Assembly: GCA_002347125.1 (NCBI GenBank)
Contig: DDXG01000341.1
Location: 1 to 5,186 of the forward strand
Direction: 5' to 3'
From: Phycisphaerales bacterium UBA2266
Lineage (GTDB): Bacteria; Planctomycetota; Phycisphaerae; Sedimentisphaerales; Anaerobacaceae
Length of the DNA: 5,186 nt
A model generated the notes under the pieces. The model was not told where the DNA came from, made no database searches, and saw only the letters and a program-made list of their open reading frames with translations. Position numbers and translations under genes: made by a program. Of the stretch, positions 5,163 to 5,186 are shown in pieces (position 1 is the first letter of the stretch; every line of letters begins with the position of its first letter).

Positions 5163-5186
5163 TCTTATGCTCTTATGCTCTTATGC
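5163..5186 (+). repeat. Octanucleotide tandem repeat (TCTTATGC)n, at least three copies
   Basis: Three exact copies of TCTTATGC (5163-5170, 5171-5178, 5179-5186) run to the edge of the window, so the array may be longer. It starts one base after the tpiA hairpin. Because 8 is not a multiple of 3, copy-number change would shift any reading frame through it. Every plus-strand frame is open and cycles through the same eight residues with one Met, while each minus-strand frame meets TAA. Confidence 0.85.

Overview
The window is bacterial chromosomal DNA of high GC content (roughly 60-65% by eye). One block of about 1.5 kb, near 490-1985, is conspicuously AT-rich. Two signs point weakly to a planctomycete-type bacterium (Phycisphaerae-like): GC-rich housekeeping genes, and a secreted protein ending in a dockerin/EF-hand-like tail. 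This placement is an inference from style, not from any marker gene. No rRNA, tRNA, CRISPR array or recognisable transposase gene was seen.

Layout. Bases 1-93 are the last 30 codons of an unidentified GC-rich gene. Bases 94-584 hold no convincing gene, but they contain a hairpin (202-230) and a near-consensus sigma70-type promoter (403-432). That promoter points into the AT-rich block, whose only gene (585-1982) encodes a 465-residue exported protein of unknown function with one dockerin-type calcium-binding loop at its C-terminus. Bases 1983-2580 are GC-rich again and have no supportable gene; I see a weak hairpin, a possible promoter and a nested inverted repeat there. On the minus strand, 2581-3099 encodes an O6-methylguanine-DNA methyltransferase. 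It is divergent from a housekeeping pair on the plus strand: pheA (3247-4323, fused chorismate mutase/prephenate dehydratase/ACT domain) and tpiA (4388-5149, triosephosphate isomerase).

How the parts work together. The repair gene and pheA share a compact divergent regulatory region. Candidate -35 boxes for the two directions overlap there, and a perfect 6-4-6 palindrome sits between the -35 and -10 of the pheA promoter, so it looks like an operator. pheA and tpiA are 64 nt apart with no terminator seen between them and probably share a transcript. That transcript would end at a hairpin whose loop contains the tpiA stop codon. PheA feeds phenylalanine synthesis and TpiA serves glycolysis/gluconeogenesis, so the pair is housekeeping and not a dedicated pathway.

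The most unusual items are the AT-rich orphan exported gene with near-identical 10-bp direct repeats at its composition boundaries, the palindrome in the divergent promoter region, and a perfect octanucleotide tandem repeat running off the right edge of the window. I found no convincing new multi-gene system.
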